A program made the translations under genes and the position numbers. Source: JAIUNP01 sp020161975 (GTDB lineage Bacteria > Pseudomonadota > Alphaproteobacteria > Rhizobiales > Beijerinckiaceae). Taken from it: DNA of 64,000 bases. The stretch lies in the NCBI GenBank assembly GCA_036745275.1, contig DAIOGK010000013.1, positions 23,398 through 87,397 on the forward strand, given 5' to 3'. This document shows positions 47,378 to 56,630 of the stretch, piece by piece. How positions within the stretch are numbered: position 1 is the first letter of the stretch; every line of letters begins with the position of its first letter. The notes under the pieces were generated by a model. It searched no databases, had not been told where the DNA came from, and was given only the letters and a program-made list of their open reading frames with translations.

Positions 47378-48790
47378 ATGCTCACACTGCTCACATTTCT
47401 GGTCAATTCGGTCGTCAATTTCGCGCTCGGCCTCGGTGTTGCCTATTATCTGGGCGCCAGCGAGTTCGGCGTGTTTGCGCTTGCCGCTGCCGGGGCCATG
47501 GTGCTCCAGACGACTTTTTTTGAATGGCTACGGCTGTCGGCGAACCGGTTCTATGGCGAACTCCAGAATGCGGCGGATCCCGGCATCATCGCAACGTTGA
47601 ACAGGTTGACGGGTGGCATTGCCGTAGCCCTCAGCCTCTGTGCGCTCGGCGTTTATTTCGGCGGTGGCGGGCTTGGTGTAACCGCACTCGTTGCGGCGAT
47701 GGCGCCGTTGATTGCGATCACCAACGGTCTTTACGACTTTCGCGCTGCGATTGCCCGCGCATCCTTCGACAACCGCCGCTATGCCGAACTCGTCATCATC
47801 AAGAATGCTCTGGCGCTGGTGCTGATGCTGGGCGGCGCCTACGTCTGGCACCGTGCCGACCTCGTTCTCTTCGGGCTTTGCCTTTCGGCGCTTGCCGGGG
47901 CGGCTGTTTCGGGCCGTGGTCAGCCGAAACAGGATGCCGGCGCCATTCGCAAGGATCTCATCCGCCAGTTTGCGCTCTATTCGGTGCCGATCGTGACGGC
48001 GAATATCATCTTTCTCGCCAATATGATGATGGTCCGCTCCGGTGTTGCACTCCAGCACGGCCTTGCCGAAAGCGGGCGCTACTCGCTCTCGCTGGATATC
48101 GGGCTCAAGCTTGCCGCAACGCTTGGTTCGGCGCTCGACATCTACCTGTTCCAGCTTGCTGTCCGGGCTGAAGCCGAGGGCGGCATGACAGCGGCCCGCG
48201 GCCAGCTCCGGCACAATATCGCAGTGGTTTTTGCCGTGATGCTGCCGGCTGCCCTCGGCATCTGGCTGGTCTTGCCCAGTTTCGAGAGGCTGTTTGTCAG
48301 CGAAACCTACTGTGGCGCTTTTGCTGACTACCTCACCATCCTGCTGCCGGGTCTGTTTTCCTGCGCCCTGATCCAGTATGCGATCAACCCCCTGTTCCAG
48401 ATTGCCAAGAAAACCGCTCCGGTCGTCTGGGCCGCCCTCGCGAGCCTGGGCGTGACTGCTGCTGTTCTGTTTCTCCTGCCGGGCTCGAATGGTGCACATG
48501 GCGCCTGGGCGACGACGGCGGGCTTTGTTGCAGGCCTGGCGGTGATCATCACGCTGGCTGTGCGTCATGCGCCGGTGGCTATTCCCTGGGGCGATCTCGG
48601 CAAGGCGCTGGTGGCCGCAGGTGTCATGCTGCTCGTCGCTCTGCCGCTGCGTGGGTTTACGCCGGGGCCTTCAACACTCATCAGCACAGTGATTGTCGGC
48701 GCGGCGGCTTATGGCCTGATGGCCGTCGTTCTGAACATCTGCGGTTGTCGTCCCGCCATTTGCGGACGCCTGCGCACCGCTACGGCCTGA
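47378..48790 (+). CDS. Oligosaccharide flippase-like membrane protein (MOP superfamily)
   Basis: A 470-residue protein with about 12 predicted membrane helices, beginning directly in a hydrophobic segment (MLTLLTFLVNSVVNFALGLG). YYLGASEFGVFALAAAGAMV and the repeated polar helix pattern match Wzx/O-antigen-flippase-like proteins. It might export a lipid-linked glycan. No glycosyltransferase genes are adjacent, so the substrate is unknown. It faces recF tail to tail with a 6-base gap. Confidence 0.82.
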   Translation: MLTLLTFLVNSVVNFALGLGVAYYLGASEFGVFALAAAGAMVLQTTFFEWLRLSANRFYGELQNAADPGIIATLNRLTGGIAVALSLCALGVYFGGGGLGVTALVAAMAPLIAITNGLYDFRAAIARASFDNRRYAELVIIKNALALVLMLGGAYVWHRADLVLFGLCLSALAGAAVSGRGQPKQDAGAIRKDLIRQFALYSVPIVTANIIFLANMMMVRSGVALQHGLAESGRYSLSLDIGLKLAATLGSALDIYLFQLAVRAEAEGGMTAARGQLRHNIAVVFAVMLPAALGIWLVLPSFERLFVSETYCGAFADYLTILLPGLFSCALIQYAINPLFQIAKKTAPVVWAALASLGVTAAVLFLLPGSNGAHGAWATTAGFVAGLAVIITLAVRHAPVAIPWGDLGKALVAAGVMLLVALPLRGFTPGPSTLISTVIVGAAAYGLMAVVLNICGCRPAICGRLRTATA

Positions 48791-48796
48791 GCAGGC

Positions 48797-49927
48797 TCAG
48801 TCGAGCGGTCTGACGGCACCGGGGCTGACCAGGAAACGGGCAGCGTCGCGCGGAAGATCGGAAAACTGCGCGGGATCGGCACCGGTCATCCAGATTTGTC
48901 CACCAAGATCGCCCAGCAGCGACACCAGCGCGGAACGCCGAACAGGGTCGAGATGCGCTGCGACCTCATCCATCAGCACCAGCGGCGCCATGCCGGACAT
49001 CGAGGCCACCAGCCGGGCATGGGCGAGCACGATACCGATCAGCAGCGCCTTCTGTTCGCCGGTGGAGGAGAGATGCGCCGGCATATCCTTCGGCCCGTGG
49101 CGCACCACAAGGTCGGACGTCTGCGGACCAATCAAGGTGCGTCCGGCGGCCCGGTCCCGCGGGCGGCTTTCGGCCAGCGCCGCGCGATACCAGTCTTCGG
49201 CAGCGCCGGCGCTGCCAAGGCGAAGCTGGCTCTCAAGCGCGCCTTCAAGCGCGATCTCGGCATGAGGAAACGGTCCGTGATCGCCCCGGGTCTCGGCGAT
49301 GAGATGGGCGAGGCGGTCCACGGTCTCTTGCCGGGCCGCCGCGGCGGCGATCCCGAGTTCGGCAACCTCCCGCTCGGCGGCATCAAGCCAGCGATCGTCA
49401 CCTGATGGCTGCTCCACCAGCCGGTTCCGCGCCCGTAACGCCCGTTCAAGCGCGCTGATCCGCGCCCCGTGGCCGGGATCAACCGCCAGGACCAGTCGGT
49501 CGAGAAAGCGTCGCCGGTCGCCCGCTCCGCCCCGGAACAGACCATCCTGATCCGGGGTCAGCCAGACAATGCGCATGTGATCGGCAAAGGCGGCGACCGA
49601 GCTGACGGGCGCCCGGTTGATGCGGGCCTTGCGTCCGGGCTCCCCCCGGATCAGCCCCGTGCCGAGCTGGCAGGGGCCGGCGCCTCCCTCTGCATCCGCC
49701 GCGACGGCAAAGCCACCGCCGCCGCTCTGCCGCACCATATCCGAAAGATCAGCCCGCCGCAGACCGCGCCCCTGCGTGAGCAGCGAGACAGCTTCGAGAA
49801 GGTTGGTCTTGCCGGTGCCGTTTTCTCCTGTCAGCACCACGAGCCCGCCGCCGGGGTGAATTTCGGCGTGGGCATAGGTGCGAAAATCGGTAATCTGAAG
49901 CCGGTTCACACGGCAGCGGGCAACCAT
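48797..49927 (-). CDS. recF: DNA replication/repair protein RecF
   Basis: A 376-residue SMC-like ATPase. Walker A is GENGTGKTN near residue 35; LVLMDEVAAHLD is Walker B/D-loop and HLSSTGEQKALLI the signature motif. It loads RecA at gaps with RecO and RecR. It follows dnaN by 44 bases in the dnaA-dnaN-recF series on the minus strand. Confidence 0.97.
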   Translation of the reverse strand: MVARCRVNRLQITDFRTYAHAEIHPGGGLVVLTGENGTGKTNLLEAVSLLTQGRGLRRADLSDMVRQSGGGGFAVAADAEGGAGPCQLGTGLIRGEPGRKARINRAPVSSVAAFADHMRIVWLTPDQDGLFRGGAGDRRRFLDRLVLAVDPGHGARISALERALRARNRLVEQPSGDDRWLDAAEREVAELGIAAAAARQETVDRLAHLIAETRGDHGPFPHAEIALEGALESQLRLGSAGAAEDWYRAALAESRPRDRAAGRTLIGPQTSDLVVRHGPKDMPAHLSSTGEQKALLIGIVLAHARLVASMSGMAPLVLMDEVAAHLDPVRRSALVSLLGDLGGQIWMTGADPAQFSDLPRDAARFLVSPGAVRPLD

Positions 49928-49971
49928 GACCGCCGCTTATAGGCAGATTCGGCAGAAACGTCAGCGATCCG

Positions 49972-51090
49972 TCAGACGCGCATCGGCATCAGAACGTAAA
50001 GGTTCGGTGCCCCTTCCCGGTCCTGGATCAACGTCGGCGAACCGGGTTCTGCCAACTTGAACAGGGCGGTGTCGCCATCAAGCTGTTGCGTGATGTCGAG
50101 CAGGTAACGGGCGTTGAACCCGATATCGAGCGCGGCATCCTCATAATCGACCGAGAGTTCCTCGGTCGCCTGGCCCGCATCCGGATTGTTGACCGAAAGC
50201 GTGAGCTTTCCTTCAACAAGCGACAGCTTCACCGCGCGTCCCCGCTCGGACGAAATGGTGGAAACCCGGTCGACCGAACGGGCAAAATCATCAAGATCGA
50301 CCGTCAAACGCTTGTCATTGCGGCTGGGGATGACCCGTCCGTAATCGGGGAAGGTGCCGTCGATCAGTTTGGAGGTAAAGACGACCGAACCGAGCGAGAA
50401 GCGGACCTTGGCGGTCGAAAGCTCGACCGTGACATCGCCTGTGGCCTCGGCCAGCAGTTTCTGGATTTCGCCAACTGTCTTTTTCGGAACGATCACGCCC
50501 GGCATTCCGGTCGCTCCCGCCGGGGCCGGCGTGTCGGCCTGCGCAAGACGATGCCCGTCTGTCGCCACGGCCCTGAGCAGGACACCCGTTTCCGACTGCA
50601 CCGTGTGCAGATAGATGCCGTTGAGATAGTAGCGTGTCTCCTCGGTCGAAATCGCGAACTGGGTCTTTTCGACGAGACGGCGCAACTCGGCGGCGGCAAC
50701 CTCGAAGCGGTTCGACAGCGCGCCTGCCGCAAGATCGGGAAAATCGCTGGCCGGGAGGGACTGGAGCGTAAAGCGCGAACGCCCGGAACGCAGCAGCAGC
50801 TGACTGCCATCGCCGGTCTGGTCTAGAGAAACCTGCGACCCGTCCGCAAGCTTGCGCACGATGTCATGCAGCACATGCGCCGGAACGGTCGTGGTGCCGG
50901 CGCTGCCGACCTCGGCCTCGATCACTTCGGTCACCTCGATGTCGAGGTCCGTCGCCTTCAGCCACAACTGGCGGTCCTCGGCCCTGAGCAACACATTCGA
51001 CAGGATCGGAATAGTATTACGCCGCTCGACGACACGATACACATGCCCCAGCGCCTTCAAGAGCGCTGCCTGCTCAACCGTAACCTTCAT
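49972..51090 (-). CDS. dnaN: DNA polymerase III beta subunit (sliding clamp)
   Basis: A 372-residue clamp with the usual three domains. It starts MKVTVEQAALLKALGHVYRV, has RNTIPILSNVLL, and ends LYVLMPMRV. ATG 51090 is the family N-terminus; the open frame to 51198 is not used. It lies 139 bases after dnaA. Confidence 0.98.
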   Translation of the reverse strand: MKVTVEQAALLKALGHVYRVVERRNTIPILSNVLLRAEDRQLWLKATDLDIEVTEVIEAEVGSAGTTTVPAHVLHDIVRKLADGSQVSLDQTGDGSQLLLRSGRSRFTLQSLPASDFPDLAAGALSNRFEVAAAELRRLVEKTQFAISTEETRYYLNGIYLHTVQSETGVLLRAVATDGHRLAQADTPAPAGATGMPGVIVPKKTVGEIQKLLAEATGDVTVELSTAKVRFSLGSVVFTSKLIDGTFPDYGRVIPSRNDKRLTVDLDDFARSVDRVSTISSERGRAVKLSLVEGKLTLSVNNPDAGQATEELSVDYEDAALDIGFNARYLLDITQQLDGDTALFKLAEPGSPTLIQDREGAPNLYVLMPMRV

Positions 51091-51229
51091 CACAACCGCC
51101 TGTTCACCCTCAACGCGTCGTCCTGCCAGCCCCAGCAAAGGGGAGGGGACGATGACCGGAAACGGGGCATCACGCAAGCGCCGATCTCCGGCTTTCAACC
51201 AAAATCGCCCGTTCTGGGATGGTGCTGGC

Positions 51230-52711
51230 CTATTCCTGAAGCATCCGCTTGAGATGCTCGATTTCGCCGGCCAGCGATGTGTCGCGCGTTACAAGCCCGT
51301 CGATCTTGCGCACCGCATGCAGGACCGTTGTGTGATCGCGCCCGCCGAAACGACGTCCGATTTCGGGCAGCGAGCGCAGGGTCAGGAGCTTGGAGAGATA
51401 CATCGCAATCTGGCGCGGGCGCACAACAGTTGCTGTACGCCGCGAGGAGAGGATGTCTGCCCGGCTGACGTTGTAATGGTTCGCAACAAGGCGCTGGATG
51501 TCCTCGATCTTGACCTTCTTCGGCTCATGGGTGCGCACAAGATCGCGGATGGCCATTTCCGCGCCTTCAAGGTCAAGCGGCCCGCCGGTGAGGGTCGCAT
51601 GGGCCAGAAGCCGGTTGACGGCTCCCTCAAGGTCGCGCCCATTTGCGGTCACCACCCGGGCGACATGCGCAACAACATCGGGCGTGATGGTAAAGCCCGG
51701 CAGACGCTGACGCGCGGTCTGGATGCGATGCTCCAGCACTTTCATGCGCAGGGCCTCGTCCAGTGCGCCGATTTCGACGACCAGCCCGCCGGCGAGACGC
51801 GACTGGATGCGCTCATCAAGCGTTTCAAGCTCCGCCGGACTGCGATCGGCTGCAACGATCACCTGCTTGCCGGCATCGATCAACGCGTTCAGCGTATGGC
51901 AGAACTCCTGTTGGATCTGCTTGCCCGTCAGGAACTGCGCGTCGTCGATCACCAGAAGATCGATCGCCCGAAGGTTTTCCTTGAAAGCCAAGGCGGTCTG
52001 CGAGCGCAGCGCGGCGACAAAGCCATACATGAACTTTTCCGCCGTCAGATAGATGATTCTGCGACCGCTCGCGGCGACGGCCTGCGCGGTAGCCTGCAAG
52101 AGATGCGTCTTGCCCAGCCCGACGGCGGAATGGACAAACAGCGGGTTGTAGATCGGTGTATCCTCGGGGCCCGCCTCAACCACCTGCATGGCCGCCGAAT
52201 GGGCCAGCACATTCGATCGACCGACCTGGAAGGTCTGGAACACAAGGCGCTTGTCGAGCGGGGAGCTTTCAAACGGTTCGAAGGCACGTTGCGGAGTGGC
52301 GGACACGGCAACCGTAGGCGCAAGGGCCGGCGCACGAGATGTCGGTGCAGTGATTGCTGTCTCGGGCATTGCCGGTCGCGCGGCCGAGACGCTGCGTTGG
52401 CCAGCCTCGCGAAGCGTGATCATCACACGCCGCACCTGCGCATATTCTTCGGCAAAATGCGCCTCGATGCGGTCGATATAGTGTCCTTGCAGCCAGCTGC
52501 GCAGAAACCGGGTCGGCACAGTCAGATGAGCCGCATCCCCCTGCACGCCAACAAGTTCCAGCCGCGCAAACCAGCTCGCGAAGATATCGTCGCCAAGTTC
52601 CGCCCGAAGCCGGGCCCGCACGCGGTTCCAAATATCGCCGTGGTCGGTGCGCACTGTAGAAGTCTCCGAAAACAGTGTCGTGGCATCTTCTGCAAGACTG
52701 GTGGTCAGCAT
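51230..52711 (-). CDS. dnaA: Chromosomal replication initiator DnaA
   Basis: A 493-residue DnaA. Domain I begins after a short leader (WNRVRARLRAELGDDIFASW). The AAA+ domain has Walker A GLGKTHLLQA at about residue 195 and Walker B LLVIDDAQFL. The C-terminal DNA-binding domain has the signature GRDHTTVLHAVRKI. It binds oriC and opens it when charged with ATP. ATG 52711 gives a sensible N-terminus; the frame is open to 52759. The long region upstream carries a CtrA site and many GANTC sites. Confidence 0.98.
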   Translation of the reverse strand: MLTTSLAEDATTLFSETSTVRTDHGDIWNRVRARLRAELGDDIFASWFARLELVGVQGDAAHLTVPTRFLRSWLQGHYIDRIEAHFAEEYAQVRRVMITLREAGQRSVSAARPAMPETAITAPTSRAPALAPTVAVSATPQRAFEPFESSPLDKRLVFQTFQVGRSNVLAHSAAMQVVEAGPEDTPIYNPLFVHSAVGLGKTHLLQATAQAVAASGRRIIYLTAEKFMYGFVAALRSQTALAFKENLRAIDLLVIDDAQFLTGKQIQQEFCHTLNALIDAGKQVIVAADRSPAELETLDERIQSRLAGGLVVEIGALDEALRMKVLEHRIQTARQRLPGFTITPDVVAHVARVVTANGRDLEGAVNRLLAHATLTGGPLDLEGAEMAIRDLVRTHEPKKVKIEDIQRLVANHYNVSRADILSSRRTATVVRPRQIAMYLSKLLTLRSLPEIGRRFGGRDHTTVLHAVRKIDGLVTRDTSLAGEIEHLKRMLQE

Positions 52712-53106
52712 GGTCAATTCCGGACTACGTGGGCTTGGGTATTTGCAGGCGAAGGGCACGACGCGCCCAGGGAACGTTTCGCAGGGTCAACACCGTCGAC
52801 AGCGCACGCTGTCTAGGCTGTCGGCAGGGAACAAAAGATCTGAATGCCAGAGGTCGAGCATTTTTCTGTCCATTTTGTTTGTTGAAACAATAATCGTCCA
52901 GACACTGGCAAGTTGTTGTTTGCCATTGCTTAGATCCTTCCTGTTCTGGAAAGGACGTGTCTGTGTTGATTACAGTACGCAAAATCACCCGCCCCCGCTT
53001 TAGACAGGGAGATTTTGGACTGTGCACCGATGATTGTTTCAGTTGCCCCGGCAGTTCGACCGCCGTTGAGGTCAGTGTTAGCCACCTCCGAAAGTCCGCG
53101 CAACAC

Positions 53107-53462
53107 GATTCATGTCCCGGCAGGCCAGAACGATTTTTTTGGCATGGTTAAATCGGCGCAACAATTTTCCCCTCGCACGGACAAGACATTGAGTCTCAAA
53201 CGGGAATCGTGCCGGCGCCTTAACGGATTTTTAACGTTTCGACAGTGAAACGAATTGTGACAATTATTTTATTCATCCCCCTCCGCCGCGGTCGATTCAT
53301 TCCCCCTTCGACGCTTGGCGACTAAGACATTGTAATAAATGAATTTTTCCTGCGCAATTGTCGCCCCCCTCTGGAGCGTTCCCAGGGTAGCAGGAGTCAA
53401 TAGGGGACAGAGGCCAATTGACTCAATTTTCCTTAAATGACTCAGCACGCTCCATACGATTC
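53107..53462. promoter_or_regulatory. Cluster of seven GANTC (CcrM) methylation sites
   Basis: GANTC occurs at 53107, 53191, 53294, 53394, 53420, 53439 and 53458 (first base of each). Chance expectation is about 1.4 in this 356-base span. In alphaproteobacteria the methylation state of GANTC sites couples dnaA transcription to fork passage. Confidence 0.7.
53220..53235. promoter_or_regulatory. CtrA-binding motif TTAA-N7-TTAAC
   Basis: TTAA at 53220-53223, seven bases, then TTAAC at 53231-53235: an exact match to the full CtrA consensus. It lies about 510 bases upstream of dnaA, between GANTC sites. Confidence 0.75.
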
Positions 53463-53498
53463 TTTGCGAAGTCGAAGCCACAAGACCGTGAAAAGACA

Positions 53499-53524
53499 AT
53501 AAAAAACCCGGCCGAAGCCGGGTT
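53499..53524 (-). terminator. Rho-independent terminator of rpsT
   Basis: AACCCGGC (53505-53512) pairs perfectly with GCCGGGTT (53517-53524) around a CGAA loop. On the minus strand it runs into TTTTTT then ATTG. It lies 27 bases after rpsT. Confidence 0.92.
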
Positions 53525-53550
53525 GAATACAGCGTATTGAATGGCGGTGA

Positions 53551-53817
53551 TCAGGCCTGAAGCGCCTTGATGGCCCGGGTCAGGCGCGAAACCTTCCGCG
53601 AGGCGGTGTTCTTGTGCATGACGCCGGCCCGCGCGGCCCGCATCATCTCGGCCTCGGCAGACCGAAGGGCCGCGAAGGCGGCATCAGCATTGCCCGAGGC
53701 AATGGCCTCATCAACCTTGCGAACCGAAGTCCGGGTCCGGCTGCGGCGAGCCTTGTTCACTTCGGTCTTGCGCAGCGCCTGACGGGCGGCCTTCTTGGCA
53801 GACTTCGTATTCGCCAT
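53551..53817 (-). CDS. rpsT: 30S ribosomal protein S20
   Basis: An 88-residue basic protein beginning MANTKSAKKAARQALRKTEV and containing RSRTRTSVRKVDEAI and KNTASRKVSRLTRAIKAL. It binds 16S rRNA early in 30S assembly. It sits upstream of dnaA on the same strand, an arrangement shared by many Hyphomicrobiales, and has its own terminator, so dnaA is separately transcribed. Confidence 0.98.
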   Translation of the reverse strand: MANTKSAKKAARQALRKTEVNKARRSRTRTSVRKVDEAIASGNADAAFAALRSAEAEMMRAARAGVMHKNTASRKVSRLTRAIKALQA

Positions 53818-53996
53818 CGTTCACTTCTCCGGGACGGCTTTGCGGGACCGGATGTCACCCCGGCGGTGCCTGATCCCTCAATGTCGTGATAATAGGGGCG
53901 CGCCAGCAGAAACCCCACTGGCGCTTGGCGCGCTCAATTGCACGATCTACCGCCGTCGTCAACGGCAAATGCGGCCTTGATGCGCCATTTCCTTCG

Positions 53997-54803
53997 TCAG
54001 CCGCCGCGCAGCCAGGCGCCGACAGGATGTGTCGGGTCGAAAAGCAACCGGAGAGCCATCAGCGAGGAAACGATGATGACGAGCGGTTTGATGAGGGCTG
54101 CTCCCTTGCTGAGCGCCGCTCTTGCCCCGATCCGCGCACCGAACCAGGCGGCAAGCCCCAGAACGAGCCCCAGAGCCCAGTAAAGATGTCCTGAGAAGGC
54201 AAAGAGCGCCAGCGCGCCGGCATTGCTGGCAACGTTGAGGAACTTGGCATTGGCCGCAGCCCGTGTCACGCCCAGCCCGGCAAGGGTCACCAGCGTGATA
54301 AAGAAGAAGGTTCCGCCACCGGGGCCAAAGAAACCGTCATAAAAGGCGATGGGCGGAGCAACGGCGAGGGCATAGGGCAGGGGGGCCATGCGCACCCTGG
54401 ATTCAGAATCGGTCAGCTTCGGCGAAAGGGCCACGAACAGCGCTAGCCCGAGCAGGATGAATGGCACGATCACCCTGAGCAATGTGGACGGAATCATCTG
54501 CGCCGCGATGGCGCCAATTCCGGCAGCGACAAATGCCGCGATGAACGAGCCGCGCATCGCCCGTGCATCGATCAGCCCGGCGCGGGCATAGGTGCGCGCT
54601 GAGGACAGGACCCCGAACGTGCCCTGCAACTTGTTGGTCGCCACGGCCGACACAGGCGGAAGACCGGCCAACATCATGGCCGGAACATTGAGAAGGCCCC
54701 CGCCACCGGCGATGGAATCGACGATGGCAGCGACAAAGGACACCGCTGCCAGAAGGAGAACCGACTCAGGCGGCAGATGAAACAGCGAAACAAAAAGGTC
54801 CAT
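53997..54803 (-). CDS. TSUP-family (TauE/SafE) membrane protein
   Basis: A 268-residue protein with about eight hydrophobic segments and the family repeats VDSIAGGGGLLNVPAMMLAG and FYDGFFGPGGGTFFFI. It belongs to the sulfite/organosulfur exporter superfamily, YfcA-like subgroup. The substrate is unknown. It follows the enoyl-CoA hydratase gene by 17 bases on the same strand and could be co-transcribed with it. Confidence 0.88.
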   Translation of the reverse strand: MDLFVSLFHLPPESVLLLAAVSFVAAIVDSIAGGGGLLNVPAMMLAGLPPVSAVATNKLQGTFGVLSSARTYARAGLIDARAMRGSFIAAFVAAGIGAIAAQMIPSTLLRVIVPFILLGLALFVALSPKLTDSESRVRMAPLPYALAVAPPIAFYDGFFGPGGGTFFFITLVTLAGLGVTRAAANAKFLNVASNAGALALFAFSGHLYWALGLVLGLAAWFGARIGARAALSKGAALIKPLVIIVSSLMALRLLFDPTHPVGAWLRGG

Positions 54804-54820
54804 CGATCCGGGGTGCCGGA

Positions 54821-55606
54821 TCAGCGGTTCTTGAAATTGGGCTTCCGCTTTTCGGCAAAAGCGGCCATGCCTTCCTTCTGGTCTTCGGTCGCGAACATGG
54901 CATGGAAGGTGCGGCGTTCAAACTTGATGCCTTCTGCGAGCGTGGTCTCGAACGCCCGGTTCACCGCTTCCTTGGCGATCATCGTGGCCGGCAAAGACAT
55001 GGAGGCGATGGCGTCGGCGGTTTTCATGGCGTCCGCAATGAGATCGGCCACCGGAACGACGCGGCTGACGAGGCCGCAGCGCTCGGCCTCCGTCGCATCC
55101 ATCATTCGCCCGGTGAGGCATAGGTCCATCGTCTTCGACTTGCCGATGAACCGGGCCATCCGCTGGGTTCCGCCCGCGCCCGGCATCACGCCGAGCTTGA
55201 TCTCCGGTTGACCGAATTTGGCGTTGTCCGCCGCGATGATGAAATCGCACATCATCGCGATTTCGCACCCACCCCCGAGCGCGAAGCCAGCAACGGCGGC
55301 GATGACCGGTTTGCGGGTGCGGCTGAGGTTTTCCCAGGAGGCGATGAAATCGTCGAGATACGCCTCCATATAGGTCTTGGACTGCATCTCCTTGATGTCG
55401 GCGCCGGCAGCGAAAGCCTTGTCAGACCCGGTAAGGACCATGCAGCCGATGCCACGGTCGGCCTCGAAAACCGCCAGCGCATGGTTGAGATCGTCGATAA
55501 GCGCCTGATTCAGCGCATTGAGCGCCTGCGGACGATGGAGACGGATCAGCCCAACCCGGCCATGCACCTCGGTGATGATGTTGTCATAGGTCGGCTTCAG
55601 GCCCAT
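54821..55606 (-). CDS. Enoyl-CoA hydratase (crotonase family)
   Basis: A 261-residue crotonase with both catalytic glutamates: GGGCEIAMMCDFIIAA and PEIKLGVMPGAGGTQRM, and the oxyanion-hole AAGADIKEM. Full agreement with short-chain enoyl-CoA hydratases (EchA/PaaF type) suggests hydration of crotonyl-CoA-like substrates. ATG 55606 has AGGAG upstream; an open frame to 56002 runs antisense-free but overlaps mutM and is not used. It follows mutM by 58 bases. Confidence 0.95.
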   Translation of the reverse strand: MGLKPTYDNIITEVHGRVGLIRLHRPQALNALNQALIDDLNHALAVFEADRGIGCMVLTGSDKAFAAGADIKEMQSKTYMEAYLDDFIASWENLSRTRKPVIAAVAGFALGGGCEIAMMCDFIIAADNAKFGQPEIKLGVMPGAGGTQRMARFIGKSKTMDLCLTGRMMDATEAERCGLVSRVVPVADLIADAMKTADAIASMSLPATMIAKEAVNRAFETTLAEGIKFERRTFHAMFATEDQKEGMAAFAEKRKPNFKNR

Positions 55607-55664
55607 CGGTCGTCTCCTCGTCTGGTTCGATTTGGCTATCCGACCCCTTTCGGATCGGCAAGCC

Positions 55665-56537
55665 TCAGCTTTGGCAGGCAGCACAATAAAAGGTCGAGCG
55701 TCCCGCTTGCACGATTTTTTCAACAGTGCCCCGGCAGTCCGGCGTCGGGCAGGGCTGCCCGGCCCGGTCGTAGACGCGAAAGCGATGCTGGAAATAGCCA
55801 AGCGCGCCATCAGTCTGCACATAGTCGCGCAAGGTGGAGCCACCGGCGGCAACCGCCTCGTTGAGCACATCACGGATAGCGCCGGCCAGTTGATCCCGCG
55901 CCGCGGCGGCTGCGGGCCCACAGATGCTGCGCGCTTCGGCAAGGGGCGATAGTCGGGCCCGATGCAGCGCTTCGGAGACATAGATGTTGCCAAGGCCTGC
56001 AATCAGGCGCTGATCGAGCAGTGCAGCCTTCAGCGGTGTGGACTTGCCGGAAAACAGCCTGTCGAGCGCATCGGCGTGGAAGTCGTTGCCAAGTGGCTCG
56101 ATGCCGAGCCCGACCATCTGGGGGTGCTGGTCGAGTGCTCCTGCCTCTGCCAGCACCATGAACCCGAAGCGCCGGACGTCATTATAGATGATGCGCGCGG
56201 GACCGGTCAGGTCGAACACCACATGGTCGTGGGCAGGCAGGCGCGGGGTTTCGTGGACGAAAGTGCCCGGGCGCACCATCGTTTCGCGTTCAATGATGAA
56301 TCGCCCGCTCATGCCCAGATGCATGATGAGATGTGCGCCGCCCGCCAGATCGGCGACGAGAAACTTTGCCCGGCGCCGCAACGCCAGCACGGTCTCCCCG
56401 GTCAGCCGCTCGGCAAAGCGCTCCGGAAAGAGAAAGCGCAGACCGGGCCGGTTCAGCCGGACGGTGCAGAAGCGCTGCCCGGTCATCACCGGTTCAAGGC
56501 CCCGACGAACGGTTTCCACCTCGGGAAGTTCTGGCAT
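55665..56537 (-). CDS. mutM: Formamidopyrimidine-DNA glycosylase
   Basis: A 290-residue Fpg protein. The chain starts MPELPEVETVRRGLEP, so Pro2 is the catalytic imine-forming residue and Glu3 its partner; this fixes ATG 56537 over a TTG at 56543. The C-terminal zinc finger has CPTPDC and YCAAC. It excises 8-oxoguanine and cuts the strand. It is divergent from ubiE, a neighbour pairing common in many proteobacteria. Confidence 0.97.
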   Translation of the reverse strand: MPELPEVETVRRGLEPVMTGQRFCTVRLNRPGLRFLFPERFAERLTGETVLALRRRAKFLVADLAGGAHLIMHLGMSGRFIIERETMVRPGTFVHETPRLPAHDHVVFDLTGPARIIYNDVRRFGFMVLAEAGALDQHPQMVGLGIEPLGNDFHADALDRLFSGKSTPLKAALLDQRLIAGLGNIYVSEALHRARLSPLAEARSICGPAAAAARDQLAGAIRDVLNEAVAAGGSTLRDYVQTDGALGYFQHRFRVYDRAGQPCPTPDCRGTVEKIVQAGRSTFYCAACQS

Positions 56538-56630
56538 GGGCAACCTGCGTCAATTAAAGCTCAGGGAACGCATAGCGCGCGGGCGTGGCTTTCGCTATTG
56601 CTTCTGCCGGTGAACGCCGGAGAGATGGAC

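Larger units (their letters stand above)
52712..53550. promoter_or_regulatory. dnaA-rpsT intergenic region: dnaA control region, possible origin
   Basis: An 839-base region without a credible gene. The dnaA-proximal third is ordinary; from about 52860 it becomes richer in A/T tracts (TTTTTCTG, GATTTTTTTGG, TTATTTTATT). It holds one CtrA-type box, seven GANTC sites and, next to rpsT, a terminator. I found no TTATCCACA-type DnaA box on either strand; TTTTCCCCT at about 53165 fits only a loose weak-box pattern. Origin function is therefore unproven; dnaA promoter control is more likely. Confidence 0.6.

Noticed and set aside
53269..53499. 76-codon frame between dnaA and rpsT on the minus strand
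   Set aside because: No SD, no known family, and it lies across GANTC sites directly after the rpsT terminator; better explained as regulatory DNA.
52712..53550. Canonical DnaA boxes marking oriC
   Set aside because: I looked for TTATCCACA and its complement with one mismatch and found none; only a loose weak-box match near 53165, so no origin is called.
55607..56002. Upstream extension of the enoyl-CoA hydratase
   Set aside because: It overlaps mutM in another frame and the SD and family start lie at 55606.
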